Assembly (NCBI GenBank): GCA_024278725.1 | Contig: JAJRSQ010000305.1 | Coordinates: 1-7,758 of the forward strand | Length of the DNA: 7,758 nucleotides | Origin: Chloroflexota bacterium | GTDB lineage: Bacteria > Chloroflexota > Anaerolineae > 4572-78 | Direction of reading: 5' to 3' | Shown: positions 1-7,356 of the stretch, piece by piece | How the letters are laid out: every line of letters starts with the position of its first letter | Position numbering within the stretch: the first letter of the stretch is position 1 | Program-made: the position numbers and the translations under genes | The notes under the pieces: generated by a model | Seen by the model: only the letters and a program-made list of their open reading frames with translations | Databases searched by the model: none | Told to the model about the DNA's origin: nothing

Positions 1-246
1 AACGCGCCGCCCCGCAACACCCGGGGATTGTCCCCTCCTAAGTATGCCACGTCCCATTCGTTTTTTACCTTGAATGGATAATCTTCTCCCCATTTCGTGC
101 TACACCATTCCCACACGTTGCCGCTCATATCTTCACACCCGTACGGGCTTCGCCCACCCGGAAATGCCCCCACTGCGCTTGTGGTGCCAATGCCCGTTTC
201 ATCATAATTCAATAGGTTCGCGTCTATCTCAGCCCCCCACGGGTAC
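1..246. repeat. Direct repeat, left copy (FGE domain paralogue)
   Basis: This stretch aligns without a gap to 7454-7699 at a constant offset of 7453 bases. It encodes the end of the FGE-like domain in the NACHT gene. The encoded residues are 66 of 81 identical, but many codon third positions differ, so the duplication is old. The exception is bases 1-24, identical to 7454-7477; the copy continues past the left edge. Confidence 0.85.
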
Positions 247-2636
247 CGCCGCTTCGGCTTCGGGTTGGGGATACGCGCGATAGACGGTTCGACCATAAAT
301 CTATCACGCCCTATCACCACCTCCACCCGCTCCACCGGTATCTCCACCCCCCCTCGCGCTCCCTTCTCCCACTCCGCTTCGCTCGGTAACCGCACTACCC
401 ACTCCGCTGGGATTAACTCTTTTGCCCGCCATTCCTTCGTCAACCACTCGCAATACGCCACCGCCTCGTACCACGTCACATCTACCATCGGATGATTCGC
501 CGCACCCCGCAAGCTGTCTTCATCATACGGCTTGTGCCTCGCTGCCACATACGCCCGCCACTGCGCCACCGTCACCGGATATTTCGCCAGCCAATACCCG
601 TAATCCAATCCCTTTTGCAAATGCTGTGGACGCTCGTCTTTATCACCATTATCGTCCCCCATCCAGAAATCACCCGCAGGAATGTAGCAAAATGCCAACT
701 CGGGCACGCCCGCTCGCACCCCCACCCCCGGACGCGGGTCGCCGTATTTTGCCAGAAAATCGCCAATCTCCACCCGGCGTTCCGGACTTTTCGCCTCGGC
801 AAAGAATTTTGCCAGCAACCGGGAAACCTCGTTTCGCAATGCCGCGGGGGCAGTGGTCCAATCCAATAAAGACGCGCCCGCCAGTTCCGCCGCCGCCAAC
901 CGTTGTTCGTCAGAAAGTCCCGGCGACGGGGTTTCCAACCCCGCCAGCCGTCGCACAAATTTTGCCGCCGCCGTCGGGTTATCAATGCTCAAATAGCCGG
1001 TTATCAAAATAATCACTTCGCGCCACCAACTGTCGGTCAATAATCCGGCTTCCAATTCGCGCACAATAGCATCTTCACTGCGTATCACTTCCGCAAAATA
1101 CCGCGCCACCATATATTCCTGAAACGCCAGATGCAAAAAACGGTATTGCCGCAAACGCTCTTCCAGTAATGTGCCTCGCTGGCGGGTTAACTCAATGAAA
1201 TCCTCGGTGTATTGGGCGTATACCGGATGCCCCCGCAAAATATCACGCAAGCCGCTTTCGTCAATTTCGCGCCCCTGCCTCTCCCCGCGCCGATGCATAT
1301 GATACGCCACATATTGCGCCATTTCACGGTGTACGTTTTCATTTTCACCCACCAACCCGCCAATCCGAGTGGCAATTTCGGCATCGGGATTGTAATCCGG
1401 CTTCAGCATCCCGTCGGTGGCTTTCTGATACAGTTCGGCACGTTGTTCGGGCAATTTATTGTTGCTGTAATGCACTATCAACAGCATTCGCACCAACAAC
1501 GGACTGGTGATGAGCGGTTGCGCCTTATCGCCATATTGCCGGCGGCGGGTTGCCTCCAACTTTTTAATGGCGGCAATCAAATCGTCAATTTTTGCCGCGC
1601 GCTCATTTTTGTCATTTTTGATGATACTGGTATATCCCTGCGTAATCAGGTTTTTGATATGACTTTCATCCAACGGCAGCACTTCAATCTCCCGGAACCC
1701 TTTGCCGATTGCCGTTTGCCCTTTGTAGGCTGCCGTCCGGCAGGTGACAACCATTCGCAGGTTGTCCCCGCGCCCATCCAACAATTCTTCAATGGCAGCG
1801 CGCACCTTGGCGCGTTCATTCTCATTGGGCACTTCATCCAATCCGTCCAGCAATAGCAATATATTCTGCTTGGACTGTAACAACTGTTTGAAAAAATCAC
1901 GGGGTAAATTGAAGGGGGCTTGCTTACCCTGCAAAAAATCGGAGATAAACGCCGCCAGCGTTTTTTGTTCACCGGGGGTGCCGGGGGGCAAGCTACGACG
2001 GTAGCGTGCAAAGTGGCTCAACGGCACAAATATCGGCAGGGGAAGCGGTTTCGACACCCCCAGCTTTTGCTCTGCCAAAATAAAGCCATCGGCTACTGCG
2101 GCTTGAGCCAGCGTGTACGCCATATGCTGCAGGACGGTGGTTTTGCCGCTACCGGGTCCGCCGGTGATAACCAAGTGTTTTCCCTGTGGCAGCACGTTAT
2201 CAAGCGACAAACGTTGCCCGTCCCGGGCTGTTTTTGCCGCTAACGGCACGTAAACCGTCTCCAAGTCCAATTGCACCACTTGCTCACCTTTGCGTTTGAT
2301 ACCGCGCAGTTCGATAGTGCCGTGACGGTCAACCACCCACTTCAGATAATCCGTTATCTGCTTTTGCAAAACCGCTTTATCCACCGATTGCCCGCTTTCG
2401 GCAATATAGTGGTTGAGGATATTGTTAATGGTGATATTGCCGTGGATTTCTTTAGCGGCAAGACCGCCCCCCGTGGCGACGGTGTTGCCCGTCCCCTGCA
2501 CGATGGTTGAGCCGGAACCGGCGGTGGCTTGAATCACTTGGGCTTGCAGTTCAGCAGCACGCTTTTCGTCAATAATACCTGCTGACAGCATTTTCTGAAT
2601 TTCTTCTTTGGTGAAGTGCGGATTCCGGTCAATCAT
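1..2636 (-). CDS. NACHT NTPase with C-terminal FGE-like (CLec-type) domain; 3' end beyond the window
   Basis: An uninterrupted reading frame runs from ATG at 2636 to the left edge (878 codons plus two bases). Residues 1-35 are helical; 40-72 are Gly-rich (GSGSTIVQGTGNTVATGGG). Residues 106-132 (TIELRG...LETVYVPL) match the segment that usually precedes bacterial NACHT modules. The NTPase shows Walker A GGPGSGKTT (159-167), Walker B LLLLDGLDE (D264, D267, E268), a sensor strand ending TCR (298-300), SPLLVRMLL (379-387) and the helical motif FLHLAFQEYMVARYF (500-514). The FGE-like domain starts near 645 (FCYIPAGDFWMG), continues through VRLPSEAEWEKGARG (748-762) and MSGNVWEWC, and is cut just after RVLRGGA. 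STAND NTPases of this type are signalling switches; the FGE-like part is probably the sensor (inference). The start is supported by AGGGG six bases upstream and an eight-base overlap with the preceding gene. The end probably carries a variable region outside the window. NACHT and FGE calls are firm; the ligand is unknown. Confidence 0.93.
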   Translation of the reverse strand, partial: MIDRNPHFTKEEIQKMLSAGIIDEKRAAELQAQVIQATAGSGSTIVQGTGNTVATGGGLAAKEIHGNITINNILNHYIAESGQSVDKAVLQKQITDYLKWVVDRHGTIELRGIKRKGEQVVQLDLETVYVPLAAKTARDGQRLSLDNVLPQGKHLVITGGPGSGKTTVLQHMAYTLAQAAVADGFILAEQKLGVSKPLPLPIFVPLSHFARYRRSLPPGTPGEQKTLAAFISDFLQGKQAPFNLPRDFFKQLLQSKQNILLLLDGLDEVPNENERAKVRAAIEELLDGRGDNLRMVVTCRTAAYKGQTAIGKGFREIEVLPLDESHIKNLITQGYTSIIKNDKNERAAKIDDLIAAIKKLEATRRRQYGDKAQPLITSPLLVRMLLIVHYSNNKLPEQRAELYQKATDGMLKPDYNPDAEIATRIGGLVGENENVHREMAQYVAYHMHRRGERQGREIDESGLRDILRGHPVYAQYTEDFIELTRQRGTLLEERLRQYRFLHLAFQEYMVARYFAEVIRSEDAIVRELEAGLLTDSWWREVIILITGYLSIDNPTAAAKFVRRLAGLETPSPGLSDEQRLAAAELAGASLLDWTTAPAALRNEVSRLLAKFFAEAKSPERRVEIGDFLAKYGDPRPGVGVRAGVPELAFCYIPAGDFWMGDDNGDKDERPQHLQKGLDYGYWLAKYPVTVAQWRAYVAARHKPYDEDSLRGAANHPMVDVTWYEAVAYCEWLTKEWRAKELIPAEWVVRLPSEAEWEKGARGGVEIPVERVEVVIGRDRFMVEPSIARIPNPKPKRRYPWGAEIDANLLNYDETGIGTTSAVGAFPGGRSPYGCEDMSGNVWEWCSTKWGEDYPFKVKNEWDVAYLGGDNPRVLRGGA
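264..350 (-). other. In-frame insertion within the FGE-like domain of the NACHT protein
   Basis: Relative to the right-hand FGE paralogue, the NACHT-FGE protein has a net 30 extra residues between ARG and YPWG (roughly residues 763-791). They include RVEVVIGRDRFMVE and the basic, Pro-rich IPNPKPKRR. The insertion replaces a short EDGRV turn. It could be an extra surface loop or hairpin on the sensor domain; no function can be assigned. Confidence 0.6.
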
Positions 2637-2946
2637 TTTCTACCCCTATTTCTTTGCCAACCTCGACATCCCCTTTCACATCCCCGCCGATGGCGATACC
2701 GCCATCCGTGGCGATGACGTTGCCGTCGCCAATCACGGTGATGGTCGTGCCGCTGCCGCTTTTGGGTGCGGGCGGGTCGGCGGGCATTTCACCTTCCAAC
2801 TCGGCGATTTGAGCTGTGATGTCCTCAATTTCCAGCAGGATGTGCGGCGGGGTGCTCGCGCCGAACAGCGCCGCCTGCTCGCGTAGTTTCGCCAATCGGC
2901 GGCGGTGGGTTCGCACTAATCTTTGGGTCGATTCGGTGTCGGTCAT
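2629..2946 (-). CDS. Small helical-hairpin protein with Gly-rich tail, possible adaptor of the NACHT protein
   Basis: A 105-residue protein, not assignable to a named family with certainty. Residues 5-53 form a strongly charged helical hairpin (RTHRRRLAKLREQAALFG, then STPPHILLEIEDITAQIAEL). The STPPHxLLEIEDI turn is familiar from small N-terminal modules attached to bacterial NACHT, TIR and caspase-like conflict proteins, so an effector-associated adaptor role is plausible. A Pro-rich linker (55-62) follows, then a Gly-rich stretch with alternating hydrophobic residues (64-101: TVIGDGNVIATDGG, then IGGDVKGDVEVG), likely short beta strands. The same GSGxTI...GxGNxxATxGG pattern occurs at residues 41-58 of the next gene's product, suggesting homotypic contact. 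There is no signal peptide or membrane segment. It starts in an ATGA overlap with mcrC, with GGAG seven bases upstream, and its end overlaps the NACHT start by eight bases. The gene is near certain; its role is inferred. Confidence 0.88.
   Translation of the reverse strand: MTDTESTQRLVRTHRRRLAKLREQAALFGASTPPHILLEIEDITAQIAELEGEMPADPPAPKSGSGTTITVIGDGNVIATDGGIAIGGDVKGDVEVGKEIGVEND
2643..2647 (-). promoter_or_regulatory. Shine-Dalgarno of the NACHT-FGE gene
   Basis: AGGGG on the minus strand, six bases before the ATG at 2636 and inside the end of the small upstream gene. It supports the chosen start of the NACHT protein. Confidence 0.65.
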
Positions 2947-4154
2947 AGTCTTTCTCCGGATGTCTTAAAAAGCTGTGCTAAAAATTCCTGCCCCGCCGCT
3001 TCGAGGTCACCATCCAGCGCAAAAACTGTGCTTCGTAATTGAATACCGCGGTTATCGGTATTCAACGGGGAGCGCAACGAGCGGGGATAGATTAACACGG
3101 CTTGCAGTGCGGTTTTGGTGTGAGCGTAGGCAATCGCTTGATGGGTATCGGCGGCGGATGGTTGGTTCGGGGTTTTGTATTTTGTATCAAGCACAAACTC
3201 GGCGCGTCCCGTGTCACGGTGGTAAATGACCATATCAATGACAAAACGCAAGCCATTGGCTTCATCAATAATTACGTTTTCCTGTTGACGCAGGCGATAT
3301 CCTTCCGGTAAATGAGCTTGCAGCCAATTCGCCACAAACAGCTCAAACAGACGCGGCATATTCACCACAAACGGCAACATCACCCGTTCGCCGATTTTGT
3401 GGCTCGCGCCTTGTTGCTCCAGAAAAAAGCGACACAGTCCGTGCAATGGCTGATAATCATCATTTAGTCGGTTGTACAGCCGATCGATACACGTACGAGC
3501 ATCAAACGGTGTGAGCGTGGTTGCCCCCAACAAGGAACGATACGCCCGCCGCACGGTCGGCAATACCCGTTCTGTGCAGATGCCGCTGCGGGCAATACGA
3601 TGCAGTGTCCACGTTAATATCCGGTTCTCATCTACATCGGCGGTGTGTTCCTGAAAACAACACGGTAAATCCACCGCCCACGGACGGCGCATGCGCCGGT
3701 TGGTGTCCAACTGCCCGCGCAGATACGGCAAATCTTCCGCCTCCGACACATACGCCCGGTAGAACCCCTTGCGCCCACGGGCAAGAATTCGTTGCGCCAG
3801 AATATTCGCCAGTCGTTCATACAAATCATCCAGCGCATCGGTATGGGTGATACCCGCCAGCCATTTGAAACTTTCCAGTTGATACGCCACTTCCAGCATA
3901 CGAAACAGATTGCCGATTTCTACCTTCGGTTCCAGTTTGAGATGCAGCGTTTCGGTCAGCGGGATATGCCCAGCCCAGCCTTGATTCGTCAATTCCCACT
4001 GATGGTTATTTTGAAACGACGGAGGGGTGACGGCAATATGGTCGGCATAATTTGCTGCCAGAATCTTTGCCGATTCCTCACTAAAATCAGCGGCGGGCAA
4101 GCGCACCGGAACATACTCTTGAAGCGTGATGACTTGCGGTGATACCGATATCAT
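2943..4154 (-). CDS. mcrC: McrC-like nuclease subunit of a McrBC restriction system
   Basis: The 403-residue product is McrC, the partner that stimulates the McrB NTPase and carries the DNA-cleaving site. The N-terminal half (1-170) has family landmarks such as LKLEPKVEIGNLFRML (73-87) and PYLRGQLD (143-150), followed by TADVDENRIL (171-180). The C-terminal half is the PD-(D/E)xK nuclease: PRLFELFVANWL (267-278, with E271), VIDMVI (D307) and FVLDTKYK (D323, K325). The acidic pair and lysine are all present, so an active nuclease is expected. The length is in the range of stand-alone McrC proteins. Its ATG lies in a 4-base ATGA overlap with the mcrB stop. The nearest Shine-Dalgarno-like GGAG is about 12 bases upstream, which points to translational coupling. 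Its own stop overlaps the next ATG in the same way. The recognition specificity cannot be read from this subunit. Confidence 0.93.
   Translation of the reverse strand: MISVSPQVITLQEYVPVRLPAADFSEESAKILAANYADHIAVTPPSFQNNHQWELTNQGWAGHIPLTETLHLKLEPKVEIGNLFRMLEVAYQLESFKWLAGITHTDALDDLYERLANILAQRILARGRKGFYRAYVSEAEDLPYLRGQLDTNRRMRRPWAVDLPCCFQEHTADVDENRILTWTLHRIARSGICTERVLPTVRRAYRSLLGATTLTPFDARTCIDRLYNRLNDDYQPLHGLCRFFLEQQGASHKIGERVMLPFVVNMPRLFELFVANWLQAHLPEGYRLRQQENVIIDEANGLRFVIDMVIYHRDTGRAEFVLDTKYKTPNQPSAADTHQAIAYAHTKTALQAVLIYPRSLRSPLNTDNRGIQLRSTVFALDGDLEAAGQEFLAQLFKTSGERL
2954..2957 (-). promoter_or_regulatory. Shine-Dalgarno of the small helical protein
   Basis: GGAG on the minus strand, seven bases before the ATG at 2946 and inside the end of mcrC. 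Together with the ATGA overlap it supports coupled translation. Confidence 0.65.
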
Positions 4155-7100
4155 AGATTTAAGTTTCTCCGCACATTCTTCCAGCGAAAACCATTCACCG
4201 TGTTGGGTCGGTCGAAAAAATATTCTTCCAGATAGGGTTCAATTTCCATCTGCCAGATGTCGGCGATGTCATCCGCCAGCGATTCCCGCAAAAAGAAACT
4301 GATACCCACTTCATAATGGCGGTCGTCAATTTGCTGATTGAGTGTCTGCAATTGTGTGATGAGCGCTTCAACCGGGAAGCCGTTTTTTTTGCGCTGATGA
4401 AACCGGCGCAGAACATCGTAATTCGGCGGCTGGTACAAAAAAGCAAACCGGCGGCGCAGGGCATGATCCACCAGCGCAATGGAACGGTCAGCAGTGTTCA
4501 TCGTGCCGATGATGCGCACATTCCGGGGAATGCTGAACGCTCTGCCGCCCGCCAGCGGGATACTCCGGTCGCGGTATTCCAGCAGATACATCAATTCGCC
4601 AAACACCCGCGCCAGATTCGCGCGATTAATTTCGTCGATAATCAGCACACACACGCCATCCCGCTCACTTGCCCGCGAACAAAAATCGAGAAAGCGCCCT
4701 CGCTTCATTGTGTATGACAGCGAACCATCCGGTCCCGTTTCGGGACGAATGCCCTGCATAAAATCCTCGTAGGCGTATGCCGGATGGAACTGCACCAGCT
4801 CGCTGAATCCGTCGCCCCCACCGATGGCGTACCGCGCCAAATGCTCGGCGATGAAGGTTTTGCCCGTACCCGGCGGTCCGTAAAGCACCACCTGCTTTTT
4901 GCGCGCCAACGCCCGCGTCCAACGTTGCAATTCATCCAACGCGAAACCTGTTGCTTCCGCCATATCTTCCAGTGAATATTCCGAATTGAGCGGTGCGGTA
5001 TCATTAATTTCTATTCTTAGATAGCGTTTGATGGCTGGAATCGGGTCATCTTCCGTTGCCAACAACACCAATGGGAAAAGCTGCTTATACGTTTGTGCCA
5101 CCAAATCCCGCAATTCTTCTGTGGAAAAGTGCAGTGGTTCGGGAAAAGGGAGTATCAGCGACAAATCAAACCCGAAGGTGAACGGGTCTTTCAACCAATC
5201 ACGCCACGTGGCATTTTCATCAGAGAGCGTCCCATCCAAGTTAAAAACGAAGGTGTCCGGTCTACCGGCGACAAAACGCGTGTCGCCCAAAAGGTCTGCC
5301 AAAAGAACCGCCAATATCGCGTGGTGCTCACGGCAATTTTCCTGCAACCGCCGGCGGTCAATACTGCCGTATTCCCCCACGTAAAATCCGAACTCAAGCC
5401 CGCGGTGATTCACCCACATTGAAAGTTGCGGGGCTTCGGTGCGCTTGCCGCCTTTGGGGTACAGCGCCCCCCAATAATGATCCCACGCGCCGCCCCGCCC
5501 GTAATCATTCTTCAAAACTCGAGAGAAAAGCCCCTTCTCCGTTTCCATCACTGTGGTGATTTCCTGCGGCAGTATGGCGACCACATCTTTCATCAACTGC
5601 CGGAGCGGCTGTTCGACATATTCTTTATATTCATCTTGCCGGGTCCGGTAGGTTTCTTTGCGTGGCGATTCATGCAAGGCAGTCATCAGTTCTATGGTTT
5701 CGGGTGAAAAATAACCGTCTTTTTGTTCACTGTCGATAGGCATTGACACTCCTTTTGCTTCAATACCTTCCGTCAAAACTTTCTGCCGCAATTCCATATC
5801 AAACAACGCCGCCATCAATTCCGGTTGATGGGCTTTTCTGTATGGCGTTCCCCGCCACTTGCGAAACCGGTCAGCGATATTTTGCATTGACTGTTCATAA
5901 AGTATGGTCAGTTCGGGCGACATATCGCGCAATACTTCGATAGAAATATCTCCGTAATAAAAATGTGTCTCTTCATTTAGTTTTTTGGCAAATCCCGAAC
6001 GAGAACGGGTGGAAATGTCAAGCAGATTATTTTCCGGAAGGGTCAATCCCGCCAAGCCCTTGCCTATAAAATCGGCGATAAGCCAATTGCCAAAATTCAA
6101 TCGAAGCAATGGACGCCCCACCGGCACAGTCAATGCCACCCGCGGGTCATCGAGGCTGGTAACGCCCAGCCGTCCCAACGTTTCGCGCAGAAAATCGAGC
6201 GCCCAATTGGCTTCATCCCAATCGCGGAAGAGAGAAGCAAATGGCTCTGCCAGCGCGCCTGTATTGCCCGAACCTGCCACCACCCACATTAGACTTTGAA
6301 TATCCACCATATCGCGGGGATGGTACGCTTCCAAATTCCGACGCAGCAATTCAACAACGGCTTTGATGGATTGATAGCCGGCGGCGGTTGGTTTTTGCGA
6401 ATAGCGCGCTTTTTGCCCGATAGCCGCCAAAAACGCGCCGGTAGTGCGGGGCTTGATAAAAATCTCACGTTGAGGATGCGCGACAAACAGAAAATAGGTG
6501 GGGAATGTCCATTTATTTGGCAACTTATGTTCTTCCACAAACATCAAATACCGCGCCAGCCGCTCCCCGCTCTCGCCGTCACCATACAGTAAGTCGAAAA
6601 ATGCGCGGCAAAATTCGGCTTTCATCCCATCTACTGCGGAGAGAATATTCAAATCGCCGGATTTTGGAACGCCGCGCCACAACAAATTATTGTCCGACCC
6701 AATCTTTTTGATGCGCTCCAGTATTTCATCGAATGCATTCTCAGCCAACAACCGCGTGAGTTCATCGCGCCCGAGTAGCTCGCGGGCTTTTTCCACGGTG
6801 CGCTGCTTGTAATAAACCTCATCCGCAACGAACGGCGGGAACTGAAACCCATCCCAACCGGGGAACGCCTGCCGCACCGATTGCAAGACTTTTTCCCGAA
6901 TAGACGCACCTGCTTCCAATGCTAATGACGGCTGTAAGATGAGTTTGTCTGGGCTTGCCACCGTAATATCGATGGTATCATTCACGGTAAAATATTTCTG
7001 AAACCAGTTTTTGAGCGCCGCTTCTCCAAAAATCCGTGTTACCCGTTGTTGAGTCGCTAATACTATTCGTTTTACTTTTGCCGTTACTTCCCCTTGCTCA

Positions 7101-7219
7101 CCTAACACCAGCTTGATGGTTTCGCTTTCGGTCGTCAGATATTCATCATATTCAATCGGAATATGGAGATAACCGTGCTCATAATAGGTTTCGCCGAGGG
7201 TGATTTGGAAGGTTGTCAT
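4151..7219 (-). CDS. mcrB: Large McrB-like AAA+ NTPase of a McrBC restriction system
   Basis: A 1022-residue protein whose C-terminal quarter is a McrB-type AAA+ motor: Walker A GPPGTGKT (781-788), Walker B and following motif IIDEINRAN (D862, E863, R866), the McrB hallmark MNTADRS (907-913) and arginines at ALRRRF (about 920-923). Known McrB proteins use this NTxD motif for GTP and translocate DNA towards McrC. The 780 residues before it are far longer than the N-terminal part of E. coli McrB (459 residues in all). Residues 1-100 are strand-rich with HGYLHIPIEYDEY, and could be a DNA-binding barrel (inference). The central region has conserved-looking blocks, LPNKWTFPTYFLFV, HPRDMVDIQSLMW (300-312), RLNFGNWL (373-380) and a module near 560-680 starting DYGRGGAWDHYWGALYPKGG (from 572), which I cannot assign. 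The start is set by AAGGAG five bases upstream. It is the first gene of the operon, with 125 bases before it. Confidence 0.92.
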   Translation of the reverse strand: MTTFQITLGETYYEHGYLHIPIEYDEYLTTESETIKLVLGEQGEVTAKVKRIVLATQQRVTRIFGEAALKNWFQKYFTVNDTIDITVASPDKLILQPSLALEAGASIREKVLQSVRQAFPGWDGFQFPPFVADEVYYKQRTVEKARELLGRDELTRLLAENAFDEILERIKKIGSDNNLLWRGVPKSGDLNILSAVDGMKAEFCRAFFDLLYGDGESGERLARYLMFVEEHKLPNKWTFPTYFLFVAHPQREIFIKPRTTGAFLAAIGQKARYSQKPTAAGYQSIKAVVELLRRNLEAYHPRDMVDIQSLMWVVAGSGNTGALAEPFASLFRDWDEANWALDFLRETLGRLGVTSLDDPRVALTVPVGRPLLRLNFGNWLIADFIGKGLAGLTLPENNLLDISTRSRSGFAKKLNEETHFYYGDISIEVLRDMSPELTILYEQSMQNIADRFRKWRGTPYRKAHQPELMAALFDMELRQKVLTEGIEAKGVSMPIDSEQKDGYFSPETIELMTALHESPRKETYRTRQDEYKEYVEQPLRQLMKDVVAILPQEITTVMETEKGLFSRVLKNDYGRGGAWDHYWGALYPKGGKRTEAPQLSMWVNHRGLEFGFYVGEYGSIDRRRLQENCREHHAILAVLLADLLGDTRFVAGRPDTFVFNLDGTLSDENATWRDWLKDPFTFGFDLSLILPFPEPLHFSTEELRDLVAQTYKQLFPLVLLATEDDPIPAIKRYLRIEINDTAPLNSEYSLEDMAEATGFALDELQRWTRALARKKQVVLYGPPGTGKTFIAEHLARYAIGGGDGFSELVQFHPAYAYEDFMQGIRPETGPDGSLSYTMKRGRFLDFCSRASERDGVCVLIIDEINRANLARVFGELMYLLEYRDRSIPLAGGRAFSIPRNVRIIGTMNTADRSIALVDHALRRRFAFLYQPPNYDVLRRFHQRKKNGFPVEALITQLQTLNQQIDDRHYEVGISFFLRESLADDIADIWQMEIEPYLEEYFFDRPNTVNGFRWKNVRRNLNL

Positions 7220-7224
7220 ACCTG

Positions 7225-7230
7225 CTCCTT
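7225..7230 (-). promoter_or_regulatory. Shine-Dalgarno of mcrB
   Basis: AAGGAG on the minus strand, five bases before the ATG at 7219. It is the strongest ribosome-binding site in the operon and fixes the mcrB start. Confidence 0.8.
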
Positions 7231-7319
7231 ATTGTGCAATATCTTTACCGTTTTTGAAGCAGCGTCCCCCGCGCCCACCGGAAACCCGCTATCATCGAAC
7301 CGAGCTCAATTGCCGCCCA

Positions 7320-7356
7320 TTTTTCACTCTGCACTCTTCGTTTTTCACTGTTTTTC
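7320..7356. repeat. Short T-rich direct repeats downstream of the FGE-like gene
   Basis: TTTTTCACT occurs at 7320-7328 and 7341-7349, followed by TTTTTC at 7351-7356, with CACTCTGCACTCTTCG between the first two. The units straddle the stop codon of the FGE-like gene. Similar GAGTGA-type short repeats are common in intergenic DNA of large bacterial genomes. The rest of the gap (7220-7319) shows no clear hairpin terminator or convincing promoter boxes. Confidence 0.4.

Noticed and set aside
422..1012. Plus-strand open frame of 196 codons
   Set aside because: It lies wholly opposite the NACHT-FGE gene, and its product is low-complexity Pro/Arg/His-rich sequence with no recognisable domain; it is an antisense shadow of GC-rich codons.
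1212..1856. Plus-strand open frame of 214 codons
   Set aside because: It is antisense to the NACHT helical region, which has clear motifs in the other strand; no ribosome-binding site or family resemblance was seen.
7220..7320. Promoter or rho-independent terminator before mcrB
   Set aside because: GATATT and CACAAT near 7240 resemble a -10 box only weakly and lack a good -35 at normal spacing; no GC-rich hairpin followed by a T-run was found.
7220..7344. Possible DGR template repeat or template-derived RNA in the gap before mcrB
   Set aside because: No stretch there resembles the variable region or carries repeated AAC codons, and no reverse transcriptase gene is in the window.
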